Origin: Bacteroidales bacterium
Lineage (GTDB): Bacteria > Bacteroidota > Bacteroidia > Bacteroidales > UBA932
DNA: 42,886 nucleotides
Assembly: GCA_017938925.1 (NCBI GenBank)
Contig: JAGBAO010000006.1
Location: 1-42,886, forward strand
Direction of reading: 5' to 3'
Shown: positions 17,032-24,866 of the stretch, in pieces
Layout: the number at the start of each line of letters is the position of its first letter
Position numbering within the stretch: position 1 is the stretch's first letter
Translations under genes and position numbers: made by a program
Notes under the pieces: generated by a model
The model's input: the letters and a program-made list of their open reading frames with translations, nothing else
Told to the model about the DNA's origin: nothing
Databases searched by the model: none

Positions 17032-18904
17032 AAACCTGTATCTCATTTTATCAGTAGTTCTGGTTGCCTGTTCATGCTCCCAGTACCGGAAACTTGATCA
17101 GATCCGCACTGGCTCAGTCGGTCTGTCCATGTCCGTCCCAGATGAACAGCCTTTGGAGGAAGAAGACAGATCGGTGATCATGGTGGACAGCATAAGGAGT
17201 TCACTTGCGGATGAGCCTTTCATAATGAATGCTGTAAAGGATTCCGAAACAGGTGAAATGGTGGCGACAGATGTGATCCGGGCTTCTACAGTAACGGCAA
17301 GGTTCAGAAATGTGGCGGAGAGGGCAGGATATGTTTCCATCAGTTTTGATGTGAGCGTGCCGGGCAGCATGGCCGATTCCAGATGGCAGCTGAAACTTTG
17401 TCCCTACATGCGGATGATGGAGGATACGGTAGCTTTGGAGCCGGTGTATATAACCGGTGAGGATTATAGGGCGGAACAGTTGAGGGGGTATGAGAGGTAC
17501 AGGAGATTCATGGCTTCTATAATCACTGATACAACGGATTTCATAAGGGTCAGGCAGCTTGAGATATTTCTCAGAAGGCACTTCCCTGACACCTATGCCA
17601 TGAAGACAGATTCGTCCTATGTTTCCGACCCTCTTGCCTGCACATTGTTCGGGACAACTCAGGAGGAGGCGTTGAGGCATTATACCATGAAACTGAAGAA
17701 GAGTCTGAATGAGCGTAGGAAGGCCAGGGCCGGGAGCATGTATGACAGATATGTGAAGGATCCCATCGTGCGTGAGGGAATAAGGCTGGATACCGTGATG
17801 ACTATGACGTCAGGGGATTTTCTCTATCGGTATGTGCATACTTTCAAGAGCAGACCTTACCTCAGAAAGGTTGTAGTAAGTCTGGAAGGGGGATTGTATG
17901 AGTCTGGTGAACGTATTCTGGACATTCCTTTTGACGATTCGCTCACCTTTTACATAAGTTCTCTGGCATCCCTTGCCGACGAAGCTCCAAGATACAGGAT
18001 GATTGTCCTGGAAAGAAGGGCGTATGACAATACATGGGCATTTCTGGAATTCGCCCAGGGAAGTTCGGTGGTGGATACCTTGCTTGGTGATAATGCGCAA
18101 GAACTGAAGCGAATAAGAAGATGCATAGATGATGTTGCGGCAAAGAGTGAATATGCATTGGATTCCCTGCTGATTGTCGCATCATGCTCTCCTGAGGGGG
18201 CATATCAGTTGAATAGAAGACTTTCGTCCGCCCGGGCTGAGGCCGTGAGAGAATACCTTGTGGAGCATGTGCCGGAATCGTGGAAAGACAGTCTCCGAAG
18301 TTCTGAAATCCCGGAGAACTGGGAGAGGATGAAGATGCTGGTGAGCAACGACACTGTTCTGAGACAGCCGTCCAGGAAAAGGATATTGAAGCTGATGGAT
18401 GAGGTGGAGGATCCGGATATCAGAGAGAGGAGGCTTTCCGAAATGTCTGAGTACAGATATCTCAGGGAAAAGATATATCCGCAGCTGCGCTGTGTCAAGT
18501 TTGACTTTCACCTCCACCGTATTGGCATGGTGAAGGATACTGTCCATACGACGGAACCCGATACGGTCTATCTGGCTGGCGTCAGGGCTCTTAAAAACCT
18601 CGATTACAAGAAGGCTGTGACCTTGCTTCGCCCATACGGAGACTATAATGCAGCTTTGGCGTGCATGGCGGCAGATTACAATCATTCGGCTCTGGATATC
18701 CTCAACAGGCTTCCTCCAGATTCCTCCCGGGTCTGCTATCTGAAGGCCGTAGTCCTGTCAAGACTGGGAGTGAGTGAGGAGGCTATGAAATATTACGAGT
18801 TGGCGATTCTTTTTGATCCGTCATTGGCCCATAGGGCAAACCTTGATCCTGAATTATCAGATATATTAAAGTTAAACAATTTAAAATCAAACAATTATGA
18901 GTAA
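17021..18904 (+). CDS. DUF3868-type OmpA-like lipoprotein with C-terminal TPR
   Basis: A 627-aa lipoprotein (signal MCFRNLYLILSVVLVACSCS, lipobox Cys near 17-19). An N-terminal region of unknown fold (about 30-370) resembles DUF3868-type fimbrial accessory proteins. An OmpA-like peptidoglycan-binding motif follows near 388-410 (IVASCSPEGAYQLNRRLSSA). TPR-like helices close the protein (about 510-625). Such proteins accompany type V pili in Bacteroidales and are thought to tether the assembly to the cell wall. The start overlaps DUF3575 by 11 nt and the end overlaps the fimbrillin gene by 8 nt. DUF3868 assignment is by resemblance and context. Confidence 0.7.
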   Translation: MCFRNLYLILSVVLVACSCSQYRKLDQIRTGSVGLSMSVPDEQPLEEEDRSVIMVDSIRSSLADEPFIMNAVKDSETGEMVATDVIRASTVTARFRNVAERAGYVSISFDVSVPGSMADSRWQLKLCPYMRMMEDTVALEPVYITGEDYRAEQLRGYERYRRFMASIITDTTDFIRVRQLEIFLRRHFPDTYAMKTDSSYVSDPLACTLFGTTQEEALRHYTMKLKKSLNERRKARAGSMYDRYVKDPIVREGIRLDTVMTMTSGDFLYRYVHTFKSRPYLRKVVVSLEGGLYESGERILDIPFDDSLTFYISSLASLADEAPRYRMIVLERRAYDNTWAFLEFAQGSSVVDTLLGDNAQELKRIRRCIDDVAAKSEYALDSLLIVASCSPEGAYQLNRRLSSARAEAVREYLVEHVPESWKDSLRSSEIPENWERMKMLVSNDTVLRQPSRKRILKLMDEVEDPDIRERRLSEMSEYRYLREKIYPQLRCVKFDFHLHRIGMVKDTVHTTEPDTVYLAGVRALKNLDYKKAVTLLRPYGDYNAALACMAADYNHSALDILNRLPPDSSRVCYLKAVVLSRLGVSEEAMKYYELAILFDPSLAHRANLDPELSDILKLNNLKSNNYE

Positions 18905-19877
18905 ATTTAATTTTTTCTTTACAGCATTCATGTGTGCTGTCTCTTTAATGACCGGATGTCAGAAGAACGATTCTGATGCCGCACTGTCCGACAAGAAGGT
19001 CAGATTGGAGATCACTGTTCCTGTAGCCGAGACAAAGGTGGTAACGGGAGTGAATGAGACTGCCATAAAGAACTATCAGGTCTTCCTCTTCAATGATAAG
19101 GATGTACTTGAGGCCTATGTCAGTCAGGCAACTCCCGATATCTCTCTGGATTGCACATTAGGGGAGAAGACCGTCGTTGTCCTTACAAATGCTCCGGCAG
19201 TAAATGATGCCACTACCTTGGCCTCTCTGCAGTCGAAGGCATCGACTCTTTCCGACAATTCTGCTGATGCATTTGTGATGGAGGGTCTTGTGGAAGTCGC
19301 TATTGAGACGACAGAGGATGTCAACATAGTTGTGCCGGTTGTCAGGCAGGTGGCAAAGATTGAACTGGTGAATGTGACTACTGATTTCGAACTACCGGAA
19401 TATGAGGCTACGCCATTCAGTATTTCAGCAGTATATCTTATAAATGTTCCGGCAGATAAAAAGTATTTCGGTGCTGAGGCTCCTGAGATATGGTTCAATA
19501 AATCAGCGTATGATCCGGGAGATGACAACTCCTTGATATATGATGATATGAATGATGTTGCCGTGACAGCAGGGGCGCAGTATTCCACAAGGAATGCGTT
19601 GTATTGCTATCCTAATCCTACTCAGGAGGATGCTTTTGAGACACCTTGGACAGCACGTCATACCAGACTTGTCGTGGAAACGGTACTCGGCGATGAAACA
19701 TATTATTATCCGGTGACCATGCCGGTAATACAGCAGAACAAGAAATACGAGGTGAGTCTGACTATAACAAGACCAGGATCGTATTCTCCTGATACAGTGG
19801 TGGATAAGTTTGCTGCAGATTTTGCGGTTACTGTAAAGGACTGGGAAGTGGGAGCCTCTGTTTCAGAGGAAATCTGA
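18897..19877 (+). CDS. Fimbrillin (Mfa1/FimA-type) lipoprotein, type V pilus subunit
   Basis: A 326-aa lipoprotein with signal peptide and lipobox (SLMTGC, Cys21). After the lipid anchor the region VRLEITVPVAETKVVTG and the NYQVFLFNDKDVLEAYV strand are typical of FimA/Mfa1 N-terminal domains, which lose a leader peptide by Arg-specific proteolysis outside the cell. The sequence is rich in beta strands, Thr and Val. Position before the Mfa2-like gene supports the role of stalk or major subunit. Whether it is the stalk or an accessory tip subunit is not decided by sequence. Confidence 0.82.
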   Translation: MSKFNFFFTAFMCAVSLMTGCQKNDSDAALSDKKVRLEITVPVAETKVVTGVNETAIKNYQVFLFNDKDVLEAYVSQATPDISLDCTLGEKTVVVLTNAPAVNDATTLASLQSKASTLSDNSADAFVMEGLVEVAIETTEDVNIVVPVVRQVAKIELVNVTTDFELPEYEATPFSISAVYLINVPADKKYFGAEAPEIWFNKSAYDPGDDNSLIYDDMNDVAVTAGAQYSTRNALYCYPNPTQEDAFETPWTARHTRLVVETVLGDETYYYPVTMPVIQQNKKYEVSLTITRPGSYSPDTVVDKFAADFAVTVKDWEVGASVSEEI

Positions 19878-19883
19878 TTCGCC

Positions 19884-20660
19884 ATGAAGCGCTTGTCTTT
19901 CCTTATGATGGCTGGCATCATGTGGTTGTCATCCATTTGCGGATGCAGCGTGAAAGAGGATAGGGAGGACTGCCCATGCAGGCTGTTTCTCGACATGGCC
20001 GGTACTGATATGACGGCCATGTCACCTCTTGCCCTGTATGTGTCTTCAGATGATGGACCGGTTTGCGAGGCGGTTCTGACTGATCCTGTGGAGACCTATG
20101 TGGTGGAGGTCCCAAGGACCGGACTGTCTGTGCAGGTCTGGAGTGGTGGAGGCAATATGGTTTCGCAGCAGGGACTGACAATACCGGTGGGAAGCGACTG
20201 CCCGAGAATATATATGCATTCATCATCTGTGGTGGCGAATGGCGATTATGTGAGGGATACGGTTGTCTTGCGGAAGAACTATTGTATGCTGACCATACTG
20301 TTCAGTGAAATGGAAAGCCCCTATGCCTTGGTGCTGAGTGGAGAGGTTGCCGGATATGATCAGACAGGTGCACCCCAGCCGGGAAAATTCCAGGTCCCGG
20401 TTCCTGTGGATACTGCCATGTCAGCTTCTACGCAGGTGTGTCTTCCGCGTCAGAACGGAGGGGAACTTCTTCTGGAGATTGCAGATGGTTCCGGTAATAC
20501 AAAGACCTTCCCGCTTCATAAATATATAGCGGCAGTGGGATATGACTGGGCGGAGCCGGATCTTAAAGACCTCAAGCTGACGCTGGATTATACCATGACA
20601 GCAGTTACCTTGGTTATTCAAGGTTGGGATGAAGAATTTGTCTTTGATATTGTAATATAA
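19884..20660 (+). CDS. FimB/Mfa2-type fimbrial anchor lipoprotein
   Basis: A 258-aa lipoprotein: signal MKRLSFLMMAGIMWLSSICG, lipobox Cys21, then the EDREDCPCRLFL motif (Cys30, Cys32) that marks FimB/Mfa2 proteins. In Porphyromonas these anchor the type V pilus and limit its length. The rest shows two beta-rich halves. It is 6 nt after the fimbrillin gene and is the last member of the fimbrial operon; the tRNA-Leu promoter follows. Confidence 0.86.
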   Translation: MKRLSFLMMAGIMWLSSICGCSVKEDREDCPCRLFLDMAGTDMTAMSPLALYVSSDDGPVCEAVLTDPVETYVVEVPRTGLSVQVWSGGGNMVSQQGLTIPVGSDCPRIYMHSSSVVANGDYVRDTVVLRKNYCMLTILFSEMESPYALVLSGEVAGYDQTGAPQPGKFQVPVPVDTAMSASTQVCLPRQNGGELLLEIADGSGNTKTFPLHKYIAAVGYDWAEPDLKDLKLTLDYTMTAVTLVIQGWDEEFVFDIVI

Positions 20661-20679
20661 AAAAGAATTCGTATATTTG
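20650..20679 (+). promoter_or_regulatory. Promoter of tRNA-Leu
   Basis: TTG at 20650-20652 and TATATTTG at 20672-20679 are 19 nt apart, a good Bacteroidota promoter. The -33 element overlaps the last codons of the Mfa2-like gene. Transcription would start near 20686, 9 nt before the tRNA. Confidence 0.75.
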
Positions 20680-20694
20680 CAGGACAATTCTGAC

Positions 20695-20775
20695 GCCCGA
20701 GTGGTGAAATGGTAGACACGCTCGTTTCAGGTGCGAGTGCTTCACGGCGTGTAGGTTCGACTCCTATCTCGGGCA
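20695..20775 (+). tRNA. tRNA-Leu (anticodon CAG)
   Basis: The acceptor arms GCCCGAG and CTCGGGC pair perfectly. The anticodon loop TTCAGGT gives CAG, reading CUG. A long variable arm (GTGCTTCACGGCGT) and the T-arm GGTTCGACTCC confirm a class II tRNA. CCA is not encoded. Confidence 0.95.
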
Positions 20776-20780
20776 CAAAA

Positions 20781-20806
20781 GCTCAGTCTCAGGACTGGGC
20801 TTTTTT
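20781..20806 (+). terminator. Terminator after tRNA-Leu
   Basis: GCTCAGTC pairs with GACTGGGC (one G-T pair) around TCAG, followed by six Ts. Confidence 0.9.
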
Positions 20807-20809
20807 CAT

Positions 20810-20817
20810 TATATTTG
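20810..20817 (+). promoter_or_regulatory. -7 box of the D-2-hydroxyacid dehydrogenase gene
   Basis: TATATTTG directly after the tRNA terminator is a perfect -7 match; start near 20824, 14 nt before the ATG at 20838. The terminator Ts occupy the spacer. Confidence 0.6.
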
Positions 20818-20837
20818 CGTTAGTAATTGTGAATACC

Positions 20838-21764
20838 ATGAAAATCGCGTTTTTGGATGCGGCTACAATGGGAGATGTCTCCTTTGAGCCGATTGCCCGT
20901 CTGGGTGAATTCATTACCTATCCAGGTTCAACTCCTCAGCAGGCCCGTGAAAGGGTCCGGGATCTGGACGTGCTTATAATTAATAAGATACTCGTAGATA
21001 AAGAACTGATAGATTCTGCGCCGTCTCTGAAACTCATCTGCATATCTGCGACGGGAGTGAACAATATTGATGTGGAATATGCGGCTTCAAAGGGTATCCC
21101 TGTGCGTAATGTCGCGGGATATTCCACCGATTCGGTGGTTCAGTCCACATATATGCATATCCTTTCCCTTGTGGGCGGTGCTCCGTATTTTGACAGAAGC
21201 GTGAAGTCCGGAGATTACTCCCGCAGCGGAATGTTCACCGATCCGAACTGGAACTGGTGGGAGCTTGCCGGGAAGACGATCGGAATAATCGGACTTGGAA
21301 ATATAGGTCGTAAGGTGGCATCGATTGCAGAGGCCTTCGGAATGAAAGTCTGCTATTTCTCGACTTCAGGAACAGGTCATTGCACGGATTATCCTTGCCT
21401 GACCTTGGAGGAGCTTCTGTCTCAGTCGGATATCGTTTCCGTGCATGCTCCGTTGAATGAGAGGACCAACGGGCTTATCGGAGAACTAGAACTCGCCATG
21501 ATGAAGCCGACGGCTTTCCTGGTGAACATGGGCAGGGGAGCGATCGTTGATGAATATGCTCTGGCAAAGGCGGTTGACGAAGGGGTCATTGCCGGTGCCG
21601 GTCTGGATGTCTTTGTCCGGGAACCTCTTCCGCTTGATCATCCGTATCTGCATATGAGGCACCCTGAACGCCTCAGTCTGGCGCCGCATGTGGCATGGGC
21701 GAGCAGGGAGGCCCGCACACGTCTGGTCAGCATGATTGCTGACAATATTGCCAAGGGGTGGTGA
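20838..21764 (+). CDS. D-isomer-specific 2-hydroxyacid dehydrogenase
   Basis: A 308-aa NAD(P)-dependent oxidoreductase acting on D-2-hydroxyacids or 2-ketoacids. The N-terminal substrate domain includes ICISATGVNNIDVEYA. The Rossmann motif IGIIGLGNIGRKVA and the NMGRGAIVDEYAL box follow, then GLDVFVREPL and the catalytic His in LAPHVAWAS. The frame is open upstream through the tRNA-Leu, but translation must start at the ATG at 20838, downstream of terminator and promoter. The glycerate dehydrogenase (HprA-like) branch is the closest fit by eye. Substrate is not decided. Confidence 0.9.
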   Translation: MKIAFLDAATMGDVSFEPIARLGEFITYPGSTPQQARERVRDLDVLIINKILVDKELIDSAPSLKLICISATGVNNIDVEYAASKGIPVRNVAGYSTDSVVQSTYMHILSLVGGAPYFDRSVKSGDYSRSGMFTDPNWNWWELAGKTIGIIGLGNIGRKVASIAEAFGMKVCYFSTSGTGHCTDYPCLTLEELLSQSDIVSVHAPLNERTNGLIGELELAMMKPTAFLVNMGRGAIVDEYALAKAVDEGVIAGAGLDVFVREPLPLDHPYLHMRHPERLSLAPHVAWASREARTRLVSMIADNIAKGW

Positions 21765-21773
21765 TATATTTCG

Positions 21774-21781
21774 TACTTTTG
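21774..21781 (+). promoter_or_regulatory. -7 box of the FISUMP gene
   Basis: TACTTTTG is a perfect TAnnTTTG match 12 nt before the ATG at 21794. It excludes the in-frame GTG at 21758 as the start. Confidence 0.6.
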
Positions 21782-21793
21782 ATAGACTTTGTT

Positions 21794-22801
21794 ATGAAAG
21801 CTAAACTGTTTTTAGTTCTTGTTCTCTCCGTCTTGTCAACGCAGGTTGATGCCCAGGACCTTTTGAAAAGAATCGGAAGGTCTGTGGGTAAATCCGTCCA
21901 GAGAGAAATCGTGAAGAAAGCCAGGGAGAAGTCAGCTTCTCAGCGCTATCATGTCCAGACCCAGCCGGGTTCCCGTAAGCAGGAGGAGCCTCAGCAGGTC
22001 GCGCCTCAGCCTCAGGCTGTTGTCATGCAGGCTCGTGATACAGGCCAGAATATAGTCCGTGATACGACCTTGAACTATATCGACGAATATGGTATCAACC
22101 ACGGAGGCGGTATCCTTATCGGCGGTATATTGTGGGCTCCGGTCAATTGCGGGTATCATGCTACGGATTACCCTTATGGAAAGCTTTTCCAATGGGGCAG
22201 AAAGCATGGCCAGGGATACGGAGCACCATATTTGAGCGACAAACATGACGTCCGTCCGGATAAGACTACAGCAGATATTGTCCCTGCTCCTGTCACTCCG
22301 GCAGAGGCGCGCAAGCATCCGAATGACTTCTATGCAAGATCTGATAATTCTCTCTTCAACTGGACCAGAAATGATATGAAGTTGTGGAATCAGTTCACGG
22401 ACGACGGCATAATTTTCAAGAATAAGCTGAACGACCCGTGTCCGGACGGCTGGAGGTTGCCGGAATTGTTTGATTTCTATAATCTTACCAAGAATTATTC
22501 TGAATTTACCGAGTCTCACGAAGGTGGGCAGAAAGGCAGATGGTTCTCCGGACCTGAGCCATATGGCACTGATGTACAGCGTATATTCCTGCCGGCTGTC
22601 GGATCGCGCAACAGGGATGGATATAGTGCGAATCGTGATATCAGTACCGGCTACTGGAGTCTCCGTCATGGTGGTGGCGAGGGACTTATATGGACGTTGT
22701 ACTTCGGTAGTGATGAGGTGGAAGTCTCCCCATATGCCTTCCCTCACGAAGCCAACGCAGTCCGCTGTGTCAAGGATATCCCCGACCAGAGGATGCTTTG
22801 A
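21794..22801 (+). CDS. Secreted FISUMP-domain protein
   Basis: A 335-aa protein with signal peptide MKAKLFLVLVLSVLSTQVDA and cleavage before QD. A basic helical stretch (20-50) and a Gln/Pro-rich linker (50-80) precede a C-terminal domain of about 240 residues. Its phrases GILWAPVNCGYHATD, DPCPDGWRLPELFDF, FLPAVGSRNRDG and ANAVRCVKD match the Fibrobacter succinogenes major paralogous (FISUMP, C-type-lectin-like) domain. It probably acts at the cell surface or outside the cell; ligand unknown. It stands alone, with gene-free DNA on its 3' side. Confidence 0.82.
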   Translation: MKAKLFLVLVLSVLSTQVDAQDLLKRIGRSVGKSVQREIVKKAREKSASQRYHVQTQPGSRKQEEPQQVAPQPQAVVMQARDTGQNIVRDTTLNYIDEYGINHGGGILIGGILWAPVNCGYHATDYPYGKLFQWGRKHGQGYGAPYLSDKHDVRPDKTTADIVPAPVTPAEARKHPNDFYARSDNSLFNWTRNDMKLWNQFTDDGIIFKNKLNDPCPDGWRLPELFDFYNLTKNYSEFTESHEGGQKGRWFSGPEPYGTDVQRIFLPAVGSRNRDGYSANRDISTGYWSLRHGGGEGLIWTLYFGSDEVEVSPYAFPHEANAVRCVKDIPDQRML

Positions 22802-22817
22802 TCCAGTCCATGTGTAC

Positions 22818-22842
22818 GGCTCAACGTAAAATCCCGGTTGTT
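22818..22842 (+). repeat. Left copy of a 25-bp inverted repeat
   Basis: It begins GGCTCAACG and ends CCCGGTTGTT. The reverse complement recurs at 23476-23500 with a single C/T difference. Similarity fades inward over the next ~15 bp. Confidence 0.8.
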
Positions 22843-23022
22843 CTGCATTTTGTAGAACTATTGAACTTGTGGAATGACTTCCGTAGTTTGTGTAACCTTC
22901 CCCATCCGGTCATGCTATCGGGCATGTTGCCACTATAATGACAAGGGAAATGGCGATATTGAGCCTCTCTCTAAGAATGAATTCGGATCAATGGAAAAAG
23001 TCGGTTGGTAAAATCAGTCGCT

Positions 23023-23144
23023 GGACCGACAGGCGCTGTTTTGTTCAAAAGTCTGCCTGATGGTGCCGTTTTAGGTGCCAAATGCATGATATTCAGGACC
23101 GATAGGCAATGTTTTGGCTGAAAAGCTACCTGTCGGTGCCTTTT
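23023..23144 (+). repeat. Two diverged tandem copies of a ~50-bp hairpin-forming repeat
   Basis: Copy 1 spans 23023-23072 and copy 2 spans 23096-23144. Both begin GGACCGAxAGGC, have a central TGTTTTG and AAAAG, and end with CCTG...GGTGCC...TTTT. Within each, ACCGAxAGGC can pair with the later xCCTGxxGGT arm. They could be two small transcribed hairpins with T-tails or non-coding repeat units. Confidence 0.65.
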
Positions 23145-23301
23145 GTCCGCGGAAACTGGCATATTCGAGATTCACAACAAGGGATCAACGGGAAAAGCAG
23201 GCGGGTCATTTAGCTTCATTACCTTGATATCATGGTAACCAGGACTTTATTAGAGACTGTTTTTCGGATGAATGGGCAACAGAGCAACATGCCACAGCAT
23301 T

Positions 23302-23335
23302 TTCAATCAAAAAACACGACGATTTTTTGATTGAA
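23302..23335. repeat. Perfect 13-bp stem hairpin
   Basis: TTCAATCAAAAAA (23302-23314) and TTTTTTGATTGAA (23323-23335) are exact inverted copies around an 8-nt loop. A related, slightly imperfect hairpin with CAATCAAAA arms lies at 23387-23415. Confidence 0.75.
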
Positions 23336-23475
23336 ACTCACGGAAACTGTCGAAAATATGCGATTTCGCATGATTCACAGAGTCTGGATCAAAAAATAGG
23401 CGGATATTTTGATTGTAGGACCATTTGCTTACCGCTCGCTATGCATGCTTTGTGTCGGTGATGAAGAAAATCCAA

Positions 23476-23500
23476 AACAACCGGGATTTTACATTGAGCC
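23476..23500 (-). repeat. Right copy of the 25-bp inverted repeat
   Basis: This is the reverse complement of 22818-22842 with one mismatch. On the minus strand an ATG one base upstream opens a short frame of about 37 codons that ends inside the region. Confidence 0.8.
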
Positions 23501-23554
23501 ATTTTATCCTACTACTAAATGTCCACCCCGCCCCAAAATAGGGGTAATTATAAC

Positions 23555-23587
23555 GAAAAAGAGGTTGCGATTTCTCGTAACCTCTTG
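23555..23587 (-). terminator. Terminator after tRNA-Asn
   Basis: On the minus strand AGAGGTT pairs with AACCTCT around a 12-nt loop, followed by TTTTTCG. It lies about 11 nt past the tRNA 3' end. Confidence 0.85.
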
Positions 23588-23597
23588 ATTTTTGGTG

Positions 23598-23671
23598 CTC
23601 CCGAACTTGGACTTGAACCAAGGACCCTCTGATTAACAGTCAGATGCTCTAACCAACTGAGCTATTCGGGA
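23598..23671 (-). tRNA. tRNA-Asn (anticodon GTT)
   Basis: Read on the minus strand, acceptor arms TCCCGAA and TTCGGGA pair. The D-arm has GCTCAGTTGGTTAGAGC. The anticodon loop CTGTTAA gives GTT, and the T-arm is GGTTCAAGTCC. CCA is not encoded. Confidence 0.97.
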
Positions 23672-23711
23672 ATTTTGTTGTCTCAAACGCTGTTCTTATC
23701 GTTTGGGATTG

Positions 23712-23742
23712 CAAAGGTAGGCATTTTTTCTTTACCTGCAAA
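23712..23742 (-). promoter_or_regulatory. Promoter of tRNA-Asn
   Basis: On the minus strand TTTG (23742-23739) and TACCTTTG (23719-23712) are 19 nt apart: a full Bacteroidota consensus promoter, with a start near 23705 and a ~34-nt leader before the tRNA. Confidence 0.85.
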
Positions 23743-23811
23743 TTTTTCTGTAAAAAAATGCAAAAAAAATCATCGGAGGAGTGAGTGTTACTGAATTTCA
23801 CAAGTTTTCAT

Positions 23812-23819
23812 TATATTTG
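23812..23819 (+). promoter_or_regulatory. -7 box of the HU-domain protein gene
   Basis: TATATTTG is a perfect -7 box; transcription from ~23826 leaves the ATG at 23868 as the first good start and excludes the upstream in-frame GTG at 23781. Confidence 0.6.
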
Positions 23820-23867
23820 TATGATTTACTGAAACTGATTGACCTCTGGTCCCTAAAACTCTTCGTT

Positions 23868-24860
23868 ATGGATATCGATCTGTTGTCTAAAATGGTCAAG
23901 GAACTCATTCTTGACAACGACAGGGTGGTGCTGCCCGGTCTTGGTTCTTTTGTTGCTGAGATAGTTCCATCCACTTTTTCAGATAAGGGCTATACGATCA
24001 ACCCGCCATACAGAAAGCTTTATTTCCGTTCACGTCCGGATGAAGGCTCGGAACTGGCCGCATTCTATGCAAAGTCCAATTCTGTGTCGGAGGACATGGC
24101 GGAAAGAATCATCGGTGACTTCATTTCAGAAATGAAGGAGATTCTCTTCACAAGAAAGACTGTGGTGTTCCCCGGACTGGGACGTCTGAGGGCGACCAAG
24201 GAGAATAACGTGTTCTTTGTGGCTGACGAGGATCTGGATATATACCCTGAGGGATTCGGTCTGGAACCGATATCCTTGAAGACGCATCAGGAGACACGTG
24301 AGGAGGTCAGTGCGGCTGTGGCAGATCTGAAGTCGATTCTGGATGCTCCGGAGCCTGTAGAGGAAATTCCGGAGACTCAACCGGAAGAACCGACCGTGCA
24401 GGAAGTGCCGGCAGAGGATCCGGCGCCGTGTCAGGAAGAAGAACCTGTTGAGGAACAGGAAGAGGAGCCGGTGAAGGAACAGGAAGTTCAGCAAGAGACT
24501 TCGGAAGGTGTCCCGGAAGAGACTCCTGTGGAGGTCGCTGAGGAACTGGTGGTGCAGGAGGAAGATATCCTTCAAGTAGGAGATATAGTCATAGAGGATA
24601 TTATGGATGAACCGGTGGAGGAAGAAGATGTTGCGGAATCTGGGGATGAGCAGAATGAAATAGAGATTGAGCCGGAAGAGGAGACCCAGCCGAAGAAGCC
24701 GGCCACATGGTGGAAAATCGTGCTCAAGATTCTTGGATGGCTGCTGCTGGCCGCTGTGGTGGCTGTGGCTGCCTATGTGGCGGTAGGACATTTCTTCCCG
24801 GACTGGATAGATCAGTTCCTTTATACCCCTGAAGAACTGGAAATTCTTAACTACCGATAA
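23868..24860 (+). CDS. HU/CCDC81-like domain protein with acidic linker and C-terminal membrane helix
   Basis: A 330-aa protein. Residues 1-~125 resemble the paired HU-like (CCDC81-type) domains of Bacteroidota: DLLSKMVKELILDNDRVVLP, GLGSFVAEIVPS, and the second unit with RKTVVFPGLGRLRA. A long Glu/Pro/Val-rich acidic linker (about 135-280) leads to one hydrophobic helix (about 285-308, LLLAAVVAVAAYVAVGHFF) and a short tail. Related proteins often end in a periplasmic SPOR domain; none is present here. The topology suggests a cytoplasmic HU-like module tied to the membrane by its tail, with possible DNA- or division-related roles. Confidence 0.75.
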   Translation: MDIDLLSKMVKELILDNDRVVLPGLGSFVAEIVPSTFSDKGYTINPPYRKLYFRSRPDEGSELAAFYAKSNSVSEDMAERIIGDFISEMKEILFTRKTVVFPGLGRLRATKENNVFFVADEDLDIYPEGFGLEPISLKTHQETREEVSAAVADLKSILDAPEPVEEIPETQPEEPTVQEVPAEDPAPCQEEEPVEEQEEEPVKEQEVQQETSEGVPEETPVEVAEELVVQEEDILQVGDIVIEDIMDEPVEEEDVAESGDEQNEIEIEPEEETQPKKPATWWKIVLKILGWLLLAAVVAVAAYVAVGHFFPDWIDQFLYTPEELEILNYR

Positions 24861-24866
24861 TGAATT

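Larger units (their letters stand above)
22802..23597. other. Gene-free structured region
   Basis: About 800 bp with no credible gene. It contains 25-bp inverted repeats near both ends (22818-22842 and 23476-23500, 24 of 25 bases matching), two direct hairpin repeats at 23023-23144, an imperfect dyad at 23219-23238, long A/T-rich hairpins at 23302-23335 and 23387-23415, and a 6-bp hairpin at 23358-23371. It ends with the minus-strand terminator of tRNA-Asn. Both inverted repeats encode similar short peptides (KIPVVL) if read inward, so remnants of a mobile-element gene are possible. Confidence 0.6.

Noticed and set aside
20709-20837. An in-frame N-terminal extension of the D-2-hydroxyacid dehydrogenase starting inside tRNA-Leu
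   Set aside because: A terminator and a -7 box lie between; the family N-terminus MKIAFLD begins at 20838.
22971-23162. A 63-codon minus-strand frame over the hairpin repeats
   Set aside because: It simply reads through the two non-coding repeat units, lacks a promoter or partner gene, and shows no recognisable domain.
23439-23621. A 60-codon minus-strand frame next to tRNA-Asn
   Set aside because: It starts within the tRNA-Asn gene and crosses its terminator and the right inverted repeat, so an intact protein gene is unlikely.
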